A stretch of DNA of 64,000 nt from Flavobacterium luteolum (GTDB lineage Bacteria; Bacteroidota; Bacteroidia; Flavobacteriales; Flavobacteriaceae): the NCBI RefSeq assembly GCF_027111275.1, contig NZ_CP114286.1, forward strand, positions 2,418,001 to 2,482,000, in the 5' to 3' direction. A model generated the notes under the pieces. It saw only the letters and a program-made list of their open reading frames with translations, did no database searches and was not told the origin of the DNA. This document shows positions 62,452 to 64,000 of this stretch, piece by piece. The position numbers and the translations under genes were made by a program. Positions within the stretch are counted from its first letter, which is position 1. Each line of letters opens with the position of its first letter.

Positions 62452-62458
62452 GTTTTTT

Positions 62459-62746
62459 AACCGCAAAGAGCGCAAAGGTTTACGCAAAGTTCGCAAAGTT
62501 TAATCATATAGCTTTGCGAACTTTGCGTTTATAAGTGTAACCTTGAAATAAAATCCTTGCGTTCTTTGCGGTTAGGCTTTTTTTAACCGCAAAGAGCGCA
62601 AAGGTTTACGCAATCCCGATAGCTATCGGGAGCTAAGATTTTTAAGTAAGATTTATAAAAGTTCGCAAAACTTAATCATATAGCTTTGCGAACTTTGCGT
62701 TTATAAGCGTAACCTTGAAATAAAATCCTTGCGCTCTTTGCGGTTA
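62459..62746. repeat. Tandem cgcaaag-family inverted repeats, one interrupted
   Basis: Copy A (62459-62574, 116 bp) and copy B (62585-62746, 162 bp) are nearly identical. Both have AACCGCAAAG / CTTTGCGGTT ends. Copy B carries about 46 extra bp (62614-62660) that start with the 18-bp palindrome TCCCGATAGCTATCGGGA (62614-62631). Confidence 0.85.
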
Positions 62747-62772
62747 AATTTTTCAGCAGCATTTTAAGATAT

Positions 62773-62803
62773 AAATCCGTTCAGAAATGAGCGGATTTTT
62801 TTG
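62773..62803 (+). terminator. Terminator upstream of MORN lipoprotein gene
   Basis: AAATCCG / CGGATTT stem and T run; probably ends the M20 transcript. Confidence 0.8.
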
Positions 62804-62886
62804 TTTCCCATGTTTTAAGATTCAAAAGAAAAACCTTTATCACTTTGCACCTCTGAACCTTTGCTTCTAAAAAAGAAACTTTTTTC

Positions 62887-62940
62887 TTGCATATTTAAAA
62901 TTTAACTCTACATTTGTAGAAACGAATCTATAATTGTAGA
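62887..62940 (+). promoter_or_regulatory. Promoter with double BlaI/MecI-like operator
   Basis: TTG 62887-62889, 19 bp, TACATTTG 62909-62916. Operator 1 TCTACATTTGTAGA (62907-62920) covers the -7 box and fits TACANNTGTA exactly. Operator 2 TCTATAATTGTAGA (62927-62940) begins 20 bp later, one base off. A BlaI/MecI-type repressor is the likely ligand (inference). Confidence 0.75.
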
Positions 62941-62943
62941 GCA

Positions 62944-63375
62944 ATGATAAATTTGAAAAATATCTTTTTAGTATTTCTTTTGGGTTCAATGCTTTTGAGC
63001 TGTAAAAGCCAGCCGATTAATCAGAAAATTGACAAGAAAAAAGAAGGTGTTTGGATAGATAATTATACTCAAGATGGTACAAATTATAAATCGTATGAAT
63101 ATTATAAAAATGATCTTCCGGTAAAAAAGTGGAAATCATATATTAACGGAAAAATCTACAAAACAGAGAAATATAAAAACGGAATCTGTGTCGTGAAAAG
63201 TTATTACGAAAACGGAAAATTGGAATCGAAAGGGAAAACTAAATTTGAGACTGATTCGGTTCAGTCGCATTGGTTTTATTTTGGAGAATGGAAGTTTTAT
63301 TCGGATAAAGGAAAATTAAAAGGAATCAAAAATTACGATAAAGGAGAATTGATTTCAGAACAAAATATTAAATAA
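62944..63375 (+). CDS. MORN-type (YwqK-like) lipoprotein
   Basis: 143 residues. Lipobox SMLLSCKSQ. Repeats of the MORN-variant kind: KSYEYYKNDLPVKKWKSYING, KTEKYKNGICVVKSYYENGKLESKG, GEWKFYSDKGKLKGIKNYDKGEL. Surface- or periplasm-facing lipoprotein of unknown role. Its promoter carries the double operator at 62907-62940; the TPR gene follows after 19 bp and is probably co-transcribed. Confidence 0.82.
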   Translation: MINLKNIFLVFLLGSMLLSCKSQPINQKIDKKKEGVWIDNYTQDGTNYKSYEYYKNDLPVKKWKSYINGKIYKTEKYKNGICVVKSYYENGKLESKGKTKFETDSVQSHWFYFGEWKFYSDKGKLKGIKNYDKGELISEQNIK

Positions 63376-63394
63376 ACCAACTAACCTCTAAACC

Positions 63395-64000
63395 ATGAAA
63401 AAAATAATCACGCTTTCTTTTCTTTTAATGAACTGCTTTTTACTACAAGCCCAAACGTATAAAGAATGGACTCAAAAAGCAGATTCTTGCTACCGAGCAC
63501 AAAACTATAAATTGTCTGTTGATTTTTACGAAAAAGCCTTTAAAGTAGAAAACAAAGATTCTGGTGATTTTTACAATGCGGGATGTTCTGCTGCTTTGGC
63601 TCAGGAAAATAAAAAAGCATTGAATTGGCTGAATTTAGCAATTGATAATGGATTTGAAGATATTGCTCGTATGAAAAAAGATAACGATTTAAAATCTTTG
63701 CATGAAGATAAGGACTGGAAAAAAATGATCGCTAGATTTCAAAAGAAAAGAGATATTATTGAAGTTAACTACGATAAAGCTTTGCAAAAAGAACTTTTGG
63801 ATATTTATGCAGAAGATCAAGATATTCGCGGTGTAGCCATGAAAATTTATAGAACAGCTGGTCCGGGAAGCAAAGCTTTGGATAGTATTGGTGAAATCAT
63901 GAATTATAAAGACAGTATAACTTTAATTAGGGTTATCAAAATATTAGATGAAAAGGGTTGGGTAGGAAAAGACGTTGTTGGATCTCAGGCTAATAAGGCC
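63395..64000 (+). CDS. Secreted TPR / DUF6624 protein (cut by window end)
   Basis: The first 202 residues are present. Signal peptide MKKIITLSFLLMNCFLLQAQ, a TPR-like part (KADSCYRAQNYKLSVDFYEKAFKV, DFYNAGCSAALAQENKKALNWLNLAIDNG) and then a DUF6624 start (LLDIYAEDQDIRG ... ILDEKGWVGKDVVGSQANKA). Function unknown. Follows the MORN lipoprotein closely. Confidence 0.85.
   Translation, partial: MKKIITLSFLLMNCFLLQAQTYKEWTQKADSCYRAQNYKLSVDFYEKAFKVENKDSGDFYNAGCSAALAQENKKALNWLNLAIDNGFEDIARMKKDNDLKSLHEDKDWKKMIARFQKKRDIIEVNYDKALQKELLDIYAEDQDIRGVAMKIYRTAGPGSKALDSIGEIMNYKDSITLIRVIKILDEKGWVGKDVVGSQANKA

Noticed and set aside
62459..62746. Tandem repeats as a CRISPR array
   Set aside because: Only two long inverted-repeat units with no unique spacers and no cas genes; a dispersed intergenic repeat fits.

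Overview
The window is chromosomal DNA of a Bacteroidota bacterium, almost certainly Flavobacterium or a close relative. The signs are low G+C, promoters of the TTG-N19-TAnnTTTG type, few Shine-Dalgarno sites, SusC/ZnuD-type TonB receptors, the fused MurF-alanine racemase, and many dispersed hairpin repeats in intergenic gaps. I worked by eye; family names are from recalled motifs, with no database search.

Layout. 1-1,010: start of a TonB-dependent receptor with a small His/Cys-rich secreted protein upstream. 1.2-8.4 kb: housekeeping genes (outer membrane barrel, PAP2-like membrane protein, MurF-Alr, mscL, asd) and a SUKH/SMI1 protein. 8.5-11.0 kb: iron-sulfur cluster set (Mrp, NifU-like, 2Fe-2S ferredoxin). 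11.4-13.0 kb: L,D-transpeptidase. 13.1-20.8 kb: MacAB-like exporter operon divergent from an NtrC-type response regulator and its histidine kinase, with a sigma-54-like promoter and a 38-bp palindrome between them. 20.9-26.5 kb: alkyltransferase-like protein, LysE exporter, TrmB, ammonium transporter, a lipoprotein with three HGxPGHRCDI repeats, and HPF. 26.6-29.4 kb: type II restriction-modification system (TdeIII-like nuclease plus C5 methyltransferase with an N-terminal helix-turn-helix). 29.5-32.6 kb: AsmA-like protein and thioredoxin. 32.7-38.0 kb: a predicted zinc-uptake locus (AztD-like chaperone, ZnuD-like receptor, two DUF4625 lipoproteins, a His/Cys-rich small protein) under a promoter covered by two TGCAA-N5-TTGCA operators. 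38.1-41.6 kb: M1 aminopeptidase and a DUF58 protein. 41.6-42.5 kb: two tRNA-Asp copies, each with its own promoter and terminator. 42.7-47.9 kb: AraC regulator and a TolC/EmrA/EmrB-like tripartite pump. 48.0-52.9 kb: NHL lipoprotein, HAD phosphatase, YcxB-like protein, an XRE regulator divergent from a small orphan protein, and an unrecognised 408-residue protein. 53,006-60,870: an integrated element of about 7.9 kb inserted in the 3' end of tRNA-Leu(TAG). 61.1-64 kb: M20 dipeptidase, MORN-type lipoprotein behind a double BlaI/MecI-like operator, and a TPR/DUF6624 protein cut by the window end.

The most interesting region is the 53.0-60.9 kb element. It has 31-bp att repeats, paired TTTGGCAA arm sites 11 bp apart at both ends, a tyrosine integrase, an RteC-like protein, an excisionase-like protein, an HUH Rep protein and a controller-regulated restriction-modification system. 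That system appears to encode two different PD-(D/E)XK-like proteins in one overlapping operon, and near-identical operator sequences lie in front of both the methyltransferase and the controller-nuclease operon.
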